Source of the DNA: Enterobacteriaceae bacterium RIT693 | GTDB lineage: Bacteria; Pseudomonadota; Gammaproteobacteria; Enterobacterales; Enterobacteriaceae | Direction of reading: 5' to 3' | DNA length: 64,000 bases | Assembly: GCA_009668225.1 (NCBI GenBank) | Contig: WJYK01000015.1 | Location: 47,047 to 111,046, forward strand | Part shown: positions 35,014 through 43,763 of the stretch, piece by piece | How the letters are laid out: every line of letters begins with the position of its first letter | How positions within the stretch are numbered: the stretch's first letter is position 1 | Translations under genes and position numbers: made by a program | Notes under the pieces: generated by a model | Seen by the model: only the letters and a program-made list of their open reading frames with translations | Told to the model about the DNA's origin: nothing | The model's database searches: none

Positions 35014-36516
35014 TCAATAACGCACGCAGACAGATTTCGTTTCGGTATAGGCATCGAGCCAGTCAGGACCAAAATCACGCCCGGTACCCGACTGCTTCAT
35101 GCCGCCAAACGGCATATTTGCATCGATAAGCGTGTGGCTATTTACCCAAACCGTACCGGCCTGAATACGCCCGGTATACTGCATTGCCGCCTGCAGGCTG
35201 TTGGTCCACAGGCTCGCCGTAAGGCCGTAGTCGCTGTCGTTAGCCAGCCGCAACGCTTCTTCCGCATCCGCCACCCGCACGAGGTTGACCACCGGGCCAA
35301 AGACCTCTTCTTTGGTGAGCCGCAGGCTGGCTGAAGGGTTTACCACCAGCGTCGGCGCAATGTAGTAGCCGTTGCCCTGCGGGCCTGGATTGCCGGAGAT
35401 AAGTTCAGCCCGCTGCTCCTCTGCCTGGGCCAGATAACCGGCGACTTTTTGCTGCTGAACCTTCGAAACTAACGGGTTGATATGGGCCGCCGGATCCATG
35501 CCCGCCCCTACCTGCAGTGATTTCACCGCCTGCTCAAAACCGCTCACCAACCTGTCGAACAGCGGCGCCTCGATATAAATCCGCGAGCTGGCGGCACACA
35601 CCTGCCCTTGATTGAGGAAACTGCCCGCCATTAAGCCTTCAATGACCATTGCCGGGTCGGCATCTTTCAGCACGATAGCCGGGTTTTTGCCCCCCAGCTC
35701 CAGCGTTACGCGCGTTAACCTGTCTGCCGCCGCTCTGGCGATGCCCTTTCCCGTCGCGGTCGAACCGGTAAAGCTGACCTTGGCAATCAGCGGATGTTCG
35801 GTCAGCGCTTTGCCACAGCCAGCGCCGCTGCCTGTCACCACGTTGAATACGCCGTCCGGTACGCCAGCCTCGGTTGCCAGCTCCGCCATGCGCAGCAGCG
35901 TCAGCGGCGTGGTTTCCGAAGGCTTAACGACAATAGAACAGCCTGCGGCCAGGGCCGGCATCACTTTCCACATGCCAATCAACAGCGGGAAGTTCCACGG
36001 CACTATGCCCGCCACAACGCCAACCGGCTCTTTGCGCGTCCACGCCTGATAGCGTGCGCCTTCCGGCATCGGAATAGACACATCGAGCGTCTGGCCGCTG
36101 ATTTTCGTCGTCAGGCCTGCGGTATAACGCATCCAGTTCAGCGTGCAGCCAACCTCAAACGCGCGGGAAATGTTGATGGACTTGCCCTGTTCAAGCGTCT
36201 CAAGCTGCGCCAGCTCTTCCGTATTTTGCTCAAGTAAGTCCGCAAAACGCAGTAAGACTCTTTCTCGCCCGGCGGGCAGCATGTTGGCCCATACGCCGCT
36301 GCTAAAGGCCCGCCAGGCAGACGTTACCGCCCGATCAACATCCGCCGCACTGGCATCGGCGCTGCTGGAAATCTGTTGCCCGTCTGCAGGGTTAAAAACC
36401 GGTAGACGCGCTTCGCTGTCCGACGCCTGCCAGCCGCCGTCAATGTAAAGCCCATGAGAACACTGAAGAAACTGGCGCACATTGCCCAGCATGCTTACCG
36501 TTTCTGGCTCAGTCAT
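35014..36516 (-). CDS. feaB: FeaB, phenylacetaldehyde dehydrogenase
   Basis: Cytosolic NAD-dependent aldehyde dehydrogenase (500 aa) that oxidises phenylacetaldehyde from TynA to phenylacetate, the substrate of the Paa pathway. It shows the ALDH motifs [29 protein letters not shown], the general-base segment [12 protein letters not shown] and the catalytic Cys in [11 protein letters not shown]. It is near-colinear with E. coli FeaB, including the C-terminus ETKSVCVRY. Two exact FeaR-type sites lie about 70-105 bp upstream. In E. coli feaB abuts tynA; here about 24 kb of accessory DNA separates them. Confidence 0.95.
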   Translation of the reverse strand: MTEPETVSMLGNVRQFLQCSHGLYIDGGWQASDSEARLPVFNPADGQQISSSADASAADVDRAVTSAWRAFSSGVWANMLPAGRERVLLRFADLLEQNTEELAQLETLEQGKSINISRAFEVGCTLNWMRYTAGLTTKISGQTLDVSIPMPEGARYQAWTRKEPVGVVAGIVPWNFPLLIGMWKVMPALAAGCSIVVKPSETTPLTLLRMAELATEAGVPDGVFNVVTGSGAGCGKALTEHPLIAKVSFTGSTATGKGIARAAADRLTRVTLELGGKNPAIVLKDADPAMVIEGLMAGSFLNQGQVCAASSRIYIEAPLFDRLVSGFEQAVKSLQVGAGMDPAAHINPLVSKVQQQKVAGYLAQAEEQRAELISGNPGPQGNGYYIAPTLVVNPSASLRLTKEEVFGPVVNLVRVADAEEALRLANDSDYGLTASLWTNSLQAAMQYTGRIQAGTVWVNSHTLIDANMPFGGMKQSGTGRDFGPDWLDAYTETKSVCVRY

Positions 36517-36584
36517 AGCATCTCCTTATCAAGGTCATTATCGTGTAGCACCCCTTCATTCTAGGCGTTATGTTGAGGTTAGGG

Positions 36585-36621
36585 TTTTCTGCGGCTGACA
36601 TTCGCTTTGCTGGCTGTGACA
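36585..36621 (-). promoter_or_regulatory. Tandem FeaR-type activator sites upstream of feaB
   Basis: On the minus strand, TGTCA-CAGCCAGC-AAA (36621-36606) and TGTCA-GCCGCAGA-AAA (36600-36585) both match TGNCA-N8-AAA exactly. They are 21 bp apart, the spacing seen upstream of tynA. They lie in the feaB-feaR divergent region and point towards feaB. FeaR is an AraC-family activator of both genes in E. coli. Sites and spacing are seen; binding is inferred. Confidence 0.8.
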
Positions 36622-36706
36622 CGCTACACAAATGTTGATGATGATTCTTTTTTTGAATCACGTTTACCTATAGTTATTGGCTTCGGGCGGCGATAAGTGA
36701 GGATCT

Positions 36707-37621
36707 ATGGCGGAAAGACAACACAACGAGCGATTCGAAAAATGGCTGGAGAAGGTGAATGTCGCATGTGGTCGTTTCTCGGGCGCGGCGCTGGAGCAAG
36801 GGTTTCACGGCAGTCTGAGGGAGCATCTTGCCCATGCCATTAAACTCAGCGTGGTAGAGATTAACCAGGCTCGTTTGCTGAGAACAAGCCGCGAAGTCGC
36901 CCAAAGCAACGACGCCTGGTTCTATACCGTGTTCCAGCTGGAGGGCGAAGCCGTGATGGAGCAAGGGGAAAACCAGGCCGTGCTCGGCCAGGGAGATATC
37001 ACGCTTATCGACGCCTCACGCCCCAGCTGTTTTACCTATACGCACGGGGCGAAGCAGGTTTCGCTGTTGCTGCCCCGCCACCTGCTGGAGCAGCACCTGC
37101 GTCTGGGGGAAATCCCCTGCGCACAAAGGCTCCCGGCCGAAATGCCGATGGTCCGCCTCAGCCACGGCCTGCTGCGTGAAAGTATGGGCAGCGACGGCCT
37201 GACCGGCGGAGAAAGTGAAGCCACGCTTGAGGCGATTGCCTGTCTGCTTGCTCCGGCGCTGACCCGGCACAGCCTGCCGCATTCAAAGCGCGATCGCCAT
37301 CTGCAAAAAGTAATGACGCTGATTGACGAACATATTCAGTCGGAAACCCTGCGCCCGGAGTGGATTGCCGCCGAGTCCGGGATGTCGGTGCGTAGCCTCT
37401 ATCGCCTGTTTGCCGATAAAGGCCTGGTGGTGGCTCAGTACATCAAAAACCGGCGGCTCGATCTCTGCGCCCAGGCGCTGCGTACGACGAGCCACAGCGA
37501 AAAGCTGTCGGGCATTGGTTATAGCTGGGGATTTGCCGATCACAGCCATTTTTCAACGGCGTTCAAGGGCAGGTTCGGCGTGTCGCCGGGGGAGTATCGC
37601 AGGCGCTTTCAGTCTGCCTGA
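36707..37621 (+). CDS. feaR: FeaR, AraC-family activator of amine degradation genes
   Basis: Transcription activator (304 aa) of tynA and feaB. Residues 1 to about 190 form an AraC-binding-like cupin domain (DDAWFYTVFQ-type segment, here NDAWFYTVFQLEGEAVMEQ, and GDITLIDASRP). The C-terminal about 100 residues carry two HTH motifs (EWIAAESGMSVRSLYRLF, and SGIGYSWGFADHSHFSTAF followed by FGVSPGEYRR). It closely resembles E. coli FeaR. It is divergent from feaB, and FeaR-type sites lie between them. Its 3' end runs into a REP-like hairpin interrupted by the mobile element. Confidence 0.95.
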   Translation: MAERQHNERFEKWLEKVNVACGRFSGAALEQGFHGSLREHLAHAIKLSVVEINQARLLRTSREVAQSNDAWFYTVFQLEGEAVMEQGENQAVLGQGDITLIDASRPSCFTYTHGAKQVSLLLPRHLLEQHLRLGEIPCAQRLPAEMPMVRLSHGLLRESMGSDGLTGGESEATLEAIACLLAPALTRHSLPHSKRDRHLQKVMTLIDEHIQSETLRPEWIAAESGMSVRSLYRLFADKGLVVAQYIKNRRLDLCAQALRTTSHSEKLSGIGYSWGFADHSHFSTAFKGRFGVSPGEYRRRFQSA

Positions 37622-37655
37622 AAGGCAATCCTCACCCCAGCCCTCTCCCAGAGGG

Positions 37656-38386
37656 CTGTATCTTATACACATTTTCCTTCCAACATCTTCCGGGGGCGAT
37701 CTCTCGCTCCGCAGTTATTCCGTTCACCCGTAGATCTGTTTTCCCCTGCACGTTCAGAGTACGGTGAACGTGTCCGGGGGATAACGCCATCCCCCGAACA
37801 GCCCCGGCGCCCGGCGAGCTCATCGCCGCTGAAGCGGTAAACCCACCGGCTATCACCCAAACATTCGGGGTCGTTCGCGATTCGTTCCCGACGATAGCTC
37901 TCTTTCGCTGTTCCCGACAGCTCAACCCCGCCTGAGTTGGGTCATAACCGGGGGCGATGAGAGCCGGGGACAAATCTTCCCCTCACCCCAGCCCTCTCCC
38001 CAAAGGGGCGAGGGAGAAAACAAAAGCTATGGGAAACATTGTTTATCCCCTCTCCCTTCCAGGGAGAGGGGATAAATAAGAAGCGAGGCTCGGTTCCGGC
38101 TTAAATCGCCTCCGTTTTCTCTCCTACTGGCCAGGGTCCGGGCGTCGGGAACGGCCGGAGGCTGAGAACGTCGGGAACGCATCTCAGCCGACCCAGGACT
38201 GGGAGATAAAACGGAGGTCTGCCGCTTCAGCGGTCGATTTATTTGGCCGGGAGTCCGGGGTCTCGGGGAAATAACGGTGGTTTCCCCGAGTCGTTCACCG
38301 ATGCGGTGGCTGCATATGAAGCAGCTCTGGAAGTGAACGGAACCTTAGTTAATCCTTCATAGAGCGTATTTGTGAATAAGAGATAG
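37656..38386. mobile_element. 731-bp non-coding MITE with Tn5/IS50-like ends
   Basis: The left end CTGTATCTTATACACAT and the right end, read inward, CTATCTCTTATTCACAA form imperfect terminal inverted repeats. The left end matches the Tn5 mosaic end at 17 of 19 positions. The element is bounded by the perfect 9-bp direct repeat CCCAGAGGG (37647-37655 and 38387-38395); 9 bp is the duplication length made by IS50/Tn5-type (IS4-group) transposases. No transposase or other convincing ORF lies inside. The interior carries several perfect hairpins and a second REP-like pair (37979-38076). It must have been moved in trans. Confidence 0.85.
37979..38076. repeat. REP-like palindromic pair (copy 3) nested inside the MITE
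   Basis: The left part reads CCCTCACCCCAGCCCTCTCC followed by a GGGGCGAGGG arm; the right part is a hairpin with arms TATCCCCTCTCCCT and AGGGAGAGGGGATA around TCC. Family resemblance to the copies at 8307 and 47857 is clear. It is either part of the mobile element or inserted in it later. Confidence 0.7.
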
Positions 38387-38416
38387 CCCAGAGGGAGAGG
38401 GGGAATAGACATAAAG

Positions 38417-38740
38417 CTATTTCTTCATCCACTGCCCGTTCAGGCCGCGTACGTATTCTCCGGCGGGCGCCCTGTCCACCAGTTTCTGTCCCGCAAGACG
38501 GGCCACTTCGTTGATTGAGATATTATTGGTGTCCGCCAGCTGCTGATAATGCTGAGCGCGGCCTTCGTTAATGCTCTTTACCAGCGCCAGCGTTTCCGGG
38601 TCCTGTTTGATCGCTGCGATATAGCCGCTGAGCGTTTCCCCCACTCGCCCCTGTTCACGCGCTTCGTTTAGGGTCAGCGCCATTGCGGATGTGCTGAAGA
38701 ACAGGCCGGCCAGCAGCAGGCCTTTAATCATAGAGTTCAT
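38417..38740 (-). CDS. ydbL: YdbL, periplasmic DUF1318 protein
   Basis: Small exported protein (107 aa) with signal peptide MIKGLLLAGLFFSTSAMA and a conserved body (ALTLNEAREQGRVGETLSGYIA, then RAPAGEYVRGLNGQW), typical of the DUF1318/YdbL family. In E. coli YdbL is proposed to act as a chaperone-like regulator of YnbE multimer formation in the YdbH-YnbE bridge. It is the last gene of the leftward ydbH-ynbE-ydbL operon. Its start may be at codon 1 (38740) or at Met4. Confidence 0.92.
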   Translation of the reverse strand: MNSMIKGLLLAGLFFSTSAMALTLNEAREQGRVGETLSGYIAAIKQDPETLALVKSINEGRAQHYQQLADTNNISINEVARLAGQKLVDRAPAGEYVRGLNGQWMKK

Positions 38741-38754
38741 CGACGTTCCCCTTC

Positions 38755-38946
38755 TCAGAACAGATCGCTACGGTTTTTAAGCAGGCTTTCGACGTCTTTA
38801 TCCACTTTGATGCGGATCTCGTGTTCGATTTTAACGTTCATATTGATGGTTATCGGCTCTTTAGGCGCGGCCACTTCGATGCGCGGCGTGCACCCCGCCA
38901 GCATCAGGGCCGTCGATGCCAGCAGCGCGGCGGTAAAGTATTTCAT
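38755..38946 (-). CDS. ynbE: YnbE, outer-membrane lipoprotein of the YdbH-YnbE bridge
   Basis: Lipoprotein of 63 aa with signal and lipobox ALMLAGC, followed by a short conserved body (PKEPITINMNVKIEHEIRIKVDKDVESLL) that forms beta-strands. In E. coli YnbE multimers extend YdbH to the outer membrane, forming an intermembrane lipid-transport bridge partly redundant with TamB and YhdP. Its start overlaps the ydbH stop by 4 bp, and it lies 14 bp ahead of ydbL. Confidence 0.92.
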   Translation of the reverse strand: MKYFTAALLASTALMLAGCTPRIEVAAPKEPITINMNVKIEHEIRIKVDKDVESLLKNRSDLF

Positions 38947-41588
38947 TTGGGTTCCTCACAGGCTTCGCCGGGTTGGGCGCAGCGAGCTGTTGGCAGCGCG
39001 GCGTTCTCTTCCAGCCAGGTTTGTAAATTATCGCCAAAGCGTAAACTGCGCCACAGGGTAAACAGATTTTCCTGATGGGTATAGTTGAGATTGACGGTGT
39101 TGGTCTTGCCCTCGACGTGGCTAATACCGGTCACGCTGGAGCGCATCCTGACCACCCCGAGGTTGTCGAGGTCAATCTGGGTCCAGGATCGCGAGATTTC
39201 CATGTAGCGCAGCCAGTTGATGGCCGCGCCCGCCGCCATGTTGTTGTCGACGATGGCGTCCGCCATGTCTTTATCCATGCGGAACGTCATCGGGCCAGGG
39301 TTGGTCAGCCAGCCGTCTTTGATAATCCACTGCGGATGGTTGAGCCACAGCGGCAGCGCGCCGTTGAATCGCCCGGACATACTGAACTGTTTGGGGTTGA
39401 TGGCGGTGACGAGCTGGCTGGATGACAGCCCCTGCAGCCGTAAGAGCGCAGCGTCCCGCTGCGGCATACGCAATTGCTGCATTGAAATTTTGCCCCCGAG
39501 CACATCCGCGCTGACGTTGGTCAGCAGCAGCGGCTGTTGCTCGCTCCACGGGTACCAGCCTTCCAGATCGGCGGTAATGTTCTGCGCCGCTATCTGGTTG
39601 CGCACTTCGGCGATGCGTAACGTCACCGGCCCGCGGGTGCCAAGGTGCCAGGTAGAATCGCTAAAGCGGAACGGCAGCACGAAGTCGACGCCGTTAATCT
39701 GGTTGTCGGGCATCCAGACGCTGCCGCTTTTCACCACGCCGTGGCCTCCGGCCTCGAAGCCTTGTCCTGCGGCGGCGGAGAAGGCAACCTGGGCGTACAG
39801 ATCGCCGCCCTTGAGATCCATTTTCCAGTCAGCTGGCAGCAAAGGCTGGAACACGGTGAGCGTTTGTTTTGGCCACCAGGCATTGCCGCGCAGGCGCTCT
39901 CCGTCCCAGCGCCCCACTACGCGCACCGGGCCAATCTTCCCGGCATGCAGATTGCCTTTGAACAGGAAAGAGGTCGGGTTTTGCCCATCTACGCTGAACT
40001 TAAGCGTTGAAGGCGGCAAGGTGCTGCCGCCGCTAAAGGTCGTGGCGCCTGCATCGAGCGAGAAGTCGCCGTTAAAGGTCTCTTTTTGTTCGTCACGCTC
40101 CCAGCGCAGCGGCTTGTCCAGCACCAGCCGAGGTTTGGACATCAGCATCGAGCCGTACTGAAGCTTGTCGAAGCCGGTTGACAATGAACTCAGTTCAATG
40201 GCGCTGTCCCGCCACTCGCCAAGACCACGCACGTCCCATTTCGCCTGCATCGGCCTGAAGCTGCCTTTGCCCCAGTAGCGCCATTGCCACAGCCCGGCGT
40301 CCGGCAGGAAGTCGTTCGCCCTGCCGTCAAGGTGAAGCTCAACGGTCCCCATTTCATTATCGTGGGCACGAAGAATAGCCTGCAGCCTGCCGTCCACGCC
40401 TTTACTGGAGACGCGCACGCCCGCCAGCGGCCAGCGCACGTCGTCGATGTTCAGGGTTTCAATGAGCCGCCCGCGTGAACGCAGCAGCGCGCCGGGCTGG
40501 AACAGCAGCGCCGGGTCGGTCAAGGCCCCCGTCAGCTGCCCCGGCAGCACTGCGTAAAAAATCAGCCGATCCTGCTTCGCCTCGCCGGTGAGCTGCAGCG
40601 GCAAGGCGCTGTCGGTCAGGCTGAGCTTGCCGGGACCGATGTTTAACACGGCGTTGCCCTTCCCGGCTGCGCCCTGGGTCAGGACGTTCATGCGCCCGGT
40701 AAATACCGCGTTATCCAGCCCGTCCTGCCAGTTTTCAACTTTCAGCGTCAGCCCGCCGCCCAGCGGGAAGCCTTCATAGGGCCAGCGCCACTGCCCGCCA
40801 TCAATTTCAAACACCTTCTCACTCAGGCGCCAGGGAATGTTCAGCAGCGGCTCTTCGTCACTCTGCGCTTTTTTGACCGTCAAAGTCCCTGCATTTGTGT
40901 GCCAGTTAAGGGCGACGTTCAGCCTGTCCGGCTCCTGCGGAATTTGCAGCTGGGTCGCAACCTGGCCGTCCGTCGGCAGGCCATCTGGCACTAACGGCAG
41001 CGTTAAGTCGCCGACCAGCTCAAGCGGCGGAAGCCCTTCAAACGCTCCAACTTTCAGTTCACTGACCCGCAGGTTTTGCCCTTTGAGGGTGGCGGAAAGC
41101 GTGAGCAATTTGCCCTGATAATCCAGCCGTTGCTGCTGCGGCGTGAGCGAAAGATGCAGCGCTCCCGCGTATTGCAGCCACGGGGTGACGTTGAGCTGAT
41201 CAATCGTCAGCCAGGTGTTCGGCAGCATTTTCTGCCATTCTTCAAGGGTACGCGGCGCGGCAGGCGCAGAGTCCTCCGCCGGGATTTTGCTGATGCAGTC
41301 GGGGTTCAGGTTGAGCGCGGCGAGATGCAGACGCCAGCGGCTCGGATGGCTGAGGGTCGCATCCTTAAGACTTGCAAGCTCGCACTCCCCGGCAAGATAG
41401 CGAAGATCGGGAATCACAATCGCGCCGTTGTGCAGGCGTGGGCTGGCCTCCATGGCGATTCTCGTCCCCTGCGGCAACCAGATACCGGCAAGCGTCGGTA
41501 ACCAGTGCGCAACAGTTAACAGCAGCGACAGCGGCAGCAGAATAAGCGCTAACAGCAGTGCAAGAACGGCTTTATATTTACCCTTCAT
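38943..41588 (-). CDS. ydbH: YdbH, AsmA-like intermembrane phospholipid-transport protein
   Basis: Large inner-membrane-anchored periplasmic protein (881 aa), one of three redundant AsmA-like proteins (with TamB and YhdP) that carry phospholipid to the outer membrane. One N-terminal membrane anchor is visible (VLALLLALILLPLSLLLTVA), followed by a long beta-rich periplasmic body typical of DUF748/AsmA-like bridges. Length matches E. coli YdbH. It is divergent from ldhA across about 210 bp and translationally coupled to ynbE. Confidence 0.94.
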   Translation of the reverse strand: MKGKYKAVLALLLALILLPLSLLLTVAHWLPTLAGIWLPQGTRIAMEASPRLHNGAIVIPDLRYLAGECELASLKDATLSHPSRWRLHLAALNLNPDCISKIPAEDSAPAAPRTLEEWQKMLPNTWLTIDQLNVTPWLQYAGALHLSLTPQQQRLDYQGKLLTLSATLKGQNLRVSELKVGAFEGLPPLELVGDLTLPLVPDGLPTDGQVATQLQIPQEPDRLNVALNWHTNAGTLTVKKAQSDEEPLLNIPWRLSEKVFEIDGGQWRWPYEGFPLGGGLTLKVENWQDGLDNAVFTGRMNVLTQGAAGKGNAVLNIGPGKLSLTDSALPLQLTGEAKQDRLIFYAVLPGQLTGALTDPALLFQPGALLRSRGRLIETLNIDDVRWPLAGVRVSSKGVDGRLQAILRAHDNEMGTVELHLDGRANDFLPDAGLWQWRYWGKGSFRPMQAKWDVRGLGEWRDSAIELSSLSTGFDKLQYGSMLMSKPRLVLDKPLRWERDEQKETFNGDFSLDAGATTFSGGSTLPPSTLKFSVDGQNPTSFLFKGNLHAGKIGPVRVVGRWDGERLRGNAWWPKQTLTVFQPLLPADWKMDLKGGDLYAQVAFSAAAGQGFEAGGHGVVKSGSVWMPDNQINGVDFVLPFRFSDSTWHLGTRGPVTLRIAEVRNQIAAQNITADLEGWYPWSEQQPLLLTNVSADVLGGKISMQQLRMPQRDAALLRLQGLSSSQLVTAINPKQFSMSGRFNGALPLWLNHPQWIIKDGWLTNPGPMTFRMDKDMADAIVDNNMAAGAAINWLRYMEISRSWTQIDLDNLGVVRMRSSVTGISHVEGKTNTVNLNYTHQENLFTLWRSLRFGDNLQTWLEENAALPTARCAQPGEACEEPK

Positions 41589-41800
41589 GGGTGGTTAATA
41601 TCCTGATTCAGCGACAATTTAAGCCGAAATATGTCATTATTCTGGCACGATTCAGGCCGGGCGTGAAGGCAGCGGCTGCATTAAGCATAGTCTGCCTGGA
41701 AAGCGAAATAGTCACCTGCCGTTAAAATTTCAGTTTATAAATTGTATGATTATTTTAAGCATGATAATTTTAGAACCAACCCTTTCTGGAGATAAGTCTT

Positions 41801-42790
41801 ATGAAACTTGCGGTTTATAGCACAAAACAGTACGACAAAAAGTATCTGGAGCAGGTTAACCAGGAGTATGGCTTTGATCTTGAATTTTTTGACTTCCTGC
41901 TGAGTGAAAAAACGGCCAAAACCGCCAACGGCTGTGACGGCGTGTGCATTTTCGTTAATGATGATGGTAGTCGCCCGGTGCTGGAAGAGCTAAAAAAACA
42001 TGGCGTTAAGTTTATCGCGCTGCGCTGTGCCGGCTTTAACAACGTCGATTTAGACGCGGCAAAAGAGCTTGGTATGCCGGTTGTTCGCGTGCCAGCCTAC
42101 TCGCCGGAAGCCGTGGCTGAACACGCTATCGGGATGATGATGTGCCTTAATCGCCGCATCCATCGCGCCTATCAGCGTACCCGCGACGCCAACTTCTCTC
42201 TGGAAGGATTAACCGGGTTTACCATGCACGGCAAAACCGCCGGGGTCATCGGCACCGGGAAGATAGGCGTTGCCGCGCTGCGTATCCTGAAAGGGTTTGG
42301 CCTGCGCCTGCTGGCTTTCGATCCGTACCCAAGCGCCGCGGCGCTGGATTTAGGCGTGGAGTATGTCGACCTCGAAACGCTGTTCTCGCAGTCCGACATT
42401 ATTTCCCTGCACTGTCCACTGACGCCGGAAAACTATCATCTGCTGAACCAAAGCGCCTTTGATCAAATGAAAGACGGCGTCATGGTGATTAACACCAGCC
42501 GCGGTGGACTGATTGATTCCCAGGCCGCGATTGACGCCCTGAAGCATCAAAAAATCGGCGCGCTGGGCATGGACGTGTACGAGAACGAGCGCGATCTGTT
42601 CTTTGAAGATAAGTCTAACGACGTGATTCAGGACGACGTGTTCCGCCGTCTTTCCGCCTGCCATAACGTGCTGTTTACCGGCCACCAGGCGTTTCTGACG
42701 GCTGAAGCGTTGATCGGCATTTCTGAAACTACGCTTGAGAACCTGCGTCAGCTGGAAAAAGGCGAGCCTTGCCCGAACCAAATTAATTGA
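41801..42790 (+). CDS. ldhA: LdhA, fermentative D-lactate dehydrogenase
   Basis: NADH-dependent cytosolic D-lactate dehydrogenase (329 aa) that reduces pyruvate during fermentation. It belongs to the D-2-hydroxyacid dehydrogenase family: nucleotide-binding motif VIGTGKIGVAAL, substrate Arg in VINTSRGGLID, and catalytic His in FTGHQAFLTAEA. Length and sequence match E. coli LdhA. It has a GGAG ribosome site and is followed by a hairpin terminator. Confidence 0.97.
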   Translation: MKLAVYSTKQYDKKYLEQVNQEYGFDLEFFDFLLSEKTAKTANGCDGVCIFVNDDGSRPVLEELKKHGVKFIALRCAGFNNVDLDAAKELGMPVVRVPAYSPEAVAEHAIGMMMCLNRRIHRAYQRTRDANFSLEGLTGFTMHGKTAGVIGTGKIGVAALRILKGFGLRLLAFDPYPSAAALDLGVEYVDLETLFSQSDIISLHCPLTPENYHLLNQSAFDQMKDGVMVINTSRGGLIDSQAAIDALKHQKIGALGMDVYENERDLFFEDKSNDVIQDDVFRRLSACHNVLFTGHQAFLTAEALIGISETTLENLRQLEKGEPCPNQIN

Positions 42791-42797
42791 TTTCGTA

Positions 42798-42827
42798 CCC
42801 TCTTCTCGCAGGAAGAGGGGTTATTTT
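42798..42827 (+). terminator. Rho-independent terminator of ldhA
   Basis: An 8-bp stem CCCTCTTC / GAAGAGGG followed by GTTATTTTA, starting 8 bp after the ldhA stop codon. The T-run is short. Confidence 0.7.
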
Positions 42828-42911
42828 AAGAATATCCTTACTGATTCATGCGCCACATCCTGCGACAGTGGCGCCCTTTCATTGATGACACATAAACCTT
42901 AGGGAGAAGAG

Positions 42912-43343
42912 ATGAAAAAGTTTGCTTCACTGATGTTGGCAAGCGTTGTTCTGGCGGGCTGTGCCCAGCCGGCGGATAAAGGTTCCGTGACTGCACAAGA
43001 TTTGCAGCACCACCGTTTTGTGCTGGAGAGCGTTGACGGCAAGCCTCTGGTCGTTAAAAACACCAAACGCGCGCCTGAGCTGAGCTTCGGTGAGAACATG
43101 CATATTTCTGGCGCGATGTGTAACCGCTTTATGGGCCAGGCGACGCTTGAGAACAATACGCTGAAGGTGAAAGGGCTGGGCATGACGATGATGCTTTGCG
43201 TTGAGCCACAGCTTAACGACCTGGATCACCGTATTAATGACATGCTGACCGCCGGGGCTAACGTTTCTCTGGCAAACCAGCAGCTGGTGTTGAAAAGCGG
43301 CCAGCACACGCTGACGTACAAACTGGCCGATCTGGTTAATTAA
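42912..43343 (+). CDS. hslJ: HslJ, META-domain lipoprotein
   Basis: Lipoprotein of 143 aa with signal peptide and lipobox VVLAGC. The rest is a META domain (HHRFVLESVDGKPLV, GAMCNRFMGQATLENNTLKVKGLGMT). HslJ is heat-inducible and linked to novobiocin resistance in E. coli; its exact biochemical role is not settled. It has a GGGAGAAGAG ribosome site. It is downstream of ldhA and convergent with ydbJ, whose stop is directly adjacent. Confidence 0.93.
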   Translation: MKKFASLMLASVVLAGCAQPADKGSVTAQDLQHHRFVLESVDGKPLVVKNTKRAPELSFGENMHISGAMCNRFMGQATLENNTLKVKGLGMTMMLCVEPQLNDLDHRINDMLTAGANVSLANQQLVLKSGQHTLTYKLADLVN

Positions 43344-43610
43344 TCAGTAGCTTCCACAGGTGCCAGCGGCAAGCGAGTTCTCGCTACAGCGTTTGCCGTT
43401 CGGCATAGCACACATGCCCATCGCACTGCCGTCCAGCTGACGCGCAACGCTCATCGTGCCGCCAATCATCGCACAGTTCGCTTCGCCCTGGCTGGACATC
43501 GCCGCCCTGAGGCCGGGTGGTACGTGGGCCGCAGTGGCCTGTTGAGGGGGGTCATTACTGCATGCTGATAATAACAGTGCGGCACAACCGGCTAAAAACG
43601 CAGCGCGCAT
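43344..43610 (-). CDS. ydbJ: YdbJ, DUF333 lipoprotein
   Basis: Lipoprotein of 88 aa with signal and lipobox LLLSACS. The body contains a DUF333 motif (GEANCAMIGGTMSVARQLDGSAMGMCAMPNGKRC) with conserved cysteines. The open frame reaches 43649, but the Met at 43610 begins the signal peptide and gives the E. coli length. Function is unknown. It is convergent with hslJ, as in E. coli. Confidence 0.9.
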   Translation of the reverse strand: MRAAFLAGCAALLLSACSNDPPQQATAAHVPPGLRAAMSSQGEANCAMIGGTMSVARQLDGSAMGMCAMPNGKRCSENSLAAGTCGSY

Positions 43611-43763
43611 GGCTTCTCTCTCCCGTCTGAATATGCAAAACCTTTGCATAATGGCGCATGGTTACCGCTGCGTCGAGAGCACAAAGCAATAAAATGTGTT
43701 GATTTATGCTACCGGGATCACTTTTTAAACTAAAACCTCAGAATTTTCTGAGCGCAGACTTTT

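Larger units (their letters stand above)
37631..38403. repeat. REP-like hairpin (copy 2) split by an insertion
   Basis: The left part CCTCACCCCAGCCCTCTCCC (37631-37650), with AGAGGG to 37655, and the right part beginning GAGGGAGAGGGGG (38391-38403) are halves of one palindrome. If the 731-bp element and one copy of its 9-bp duplication are removed, arms CCCTCTCCC and GGGAGAGGG join around AGA, restoring a perfect hairpin like those elsewhere in the window. It follows the feaR stop codon by 9 bp. Confidence 0.8.

Noticed and set aside
37656..37674. Tn5 mosaic-end-like sequence considered as sequencing-library adaptor contamination
   Set aside because: It is not identical to the adaptor, has an inverted partner 731 bp away, and both ends are flanked by a 9-bp target duplication, so it is biological.
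37632..37973. Open frames inside the MITE
   Set aside because: They start or end outside the element or overlap the REP-like palindromes, have no ribosome site and no protein-like composition.
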